This document shows, piece after piece, positions 5,225 through 5,250 of a stretch of 5,250 bases of DNA; the first letter of the stretch is position 1; the number at the start of each line of letters is the position of its first letter. The notes below the pieces were generated by a model. That model searched no databases, had not been told where the DNA came from, and saw only the letters and a list, made by a program, of their open reading frames with translations. The translations under genes were made by a program, and so were the position numbers. The stretch is from Pseudomonadota bacterium (GTDB lineage: Bacteria > Pseudomonadota > Alphaproteobacteria > Rhizobiales > Xanthobacteraceae): contig JAJYAH010000553.1 in assembly GCA_021779635.1 (NCBI GenBank), positions 1-5,250 on the forward strand. The letters are read 5' to 3'.

Positions 5225-5250
5225 CGTTGGAGCCGGTCGAGCGAAGCTGG

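Overview
The window is high-GC, densely packed DNA with every recognisable gene on the + strand. Protein wording and gene order (uvrC, pgsA, moaD, moaE) point to an alphaproteobacterium, most likely of the Bradyrhizobium/Rhodopseudomonas group (Nitrobacteraceae). That assignment comes from recognising the protein sequences, not from a search.

Layout. Positions 1-1722 hold the 3' nine-tenths or so of uvrC (nucleotide excision repair); its start lies left of the window. After a 91-nt gap come pgsA (phosphatidylglycerophosphate synthase, membrane lipid synthesis), moaD and moaE (the two subunits of molybdopterin synthase) and prmB (ribosomal protein L3 glutamine methyltransferase). pgsA/moaD overlap as ATGA, moaD/moaE are 22 nt apart, and moaE/prmB are joined through a 14-bp tandem duplication. 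No terminator is visible between uvrC and prmB, so 1-4151 may be one housekeeping transcription unit. MoaD and MoaE act together; the other genes share the unit without sharing a pathway.

From 4152 the character changes. A 139-nt spacer with a perfect inverted repeat leads to a short, sensor-less histidine kinase of the HWE/HisKA_2 type (4291-5028). Behind it is a short non-coding stretch, a hairpin with a U-tract that reads best on the - strand, and then an unexpected piece. Positions 5138-5224 encode about 29 residues clearly homologous to the last 29 residues of the PrmB encoded 1.1 kb upstream, with no gene body before them and an in-frame TAG just ahead. The kinase therefore sits between an intact prmB 3' end and a diverged second copy of that end, which suggests insertion or replacement at the prmB tail.

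The most useful things to follow up are this prmB tail echo and the cassette it implies, the duplicated TGATG stop/start junction between moaE and prmB, and a hairpin presenting the moaD ribosome binding site. No CRISPR array, tRNA, rRNA, insertion sequence or complete novel defence-type system was seen.
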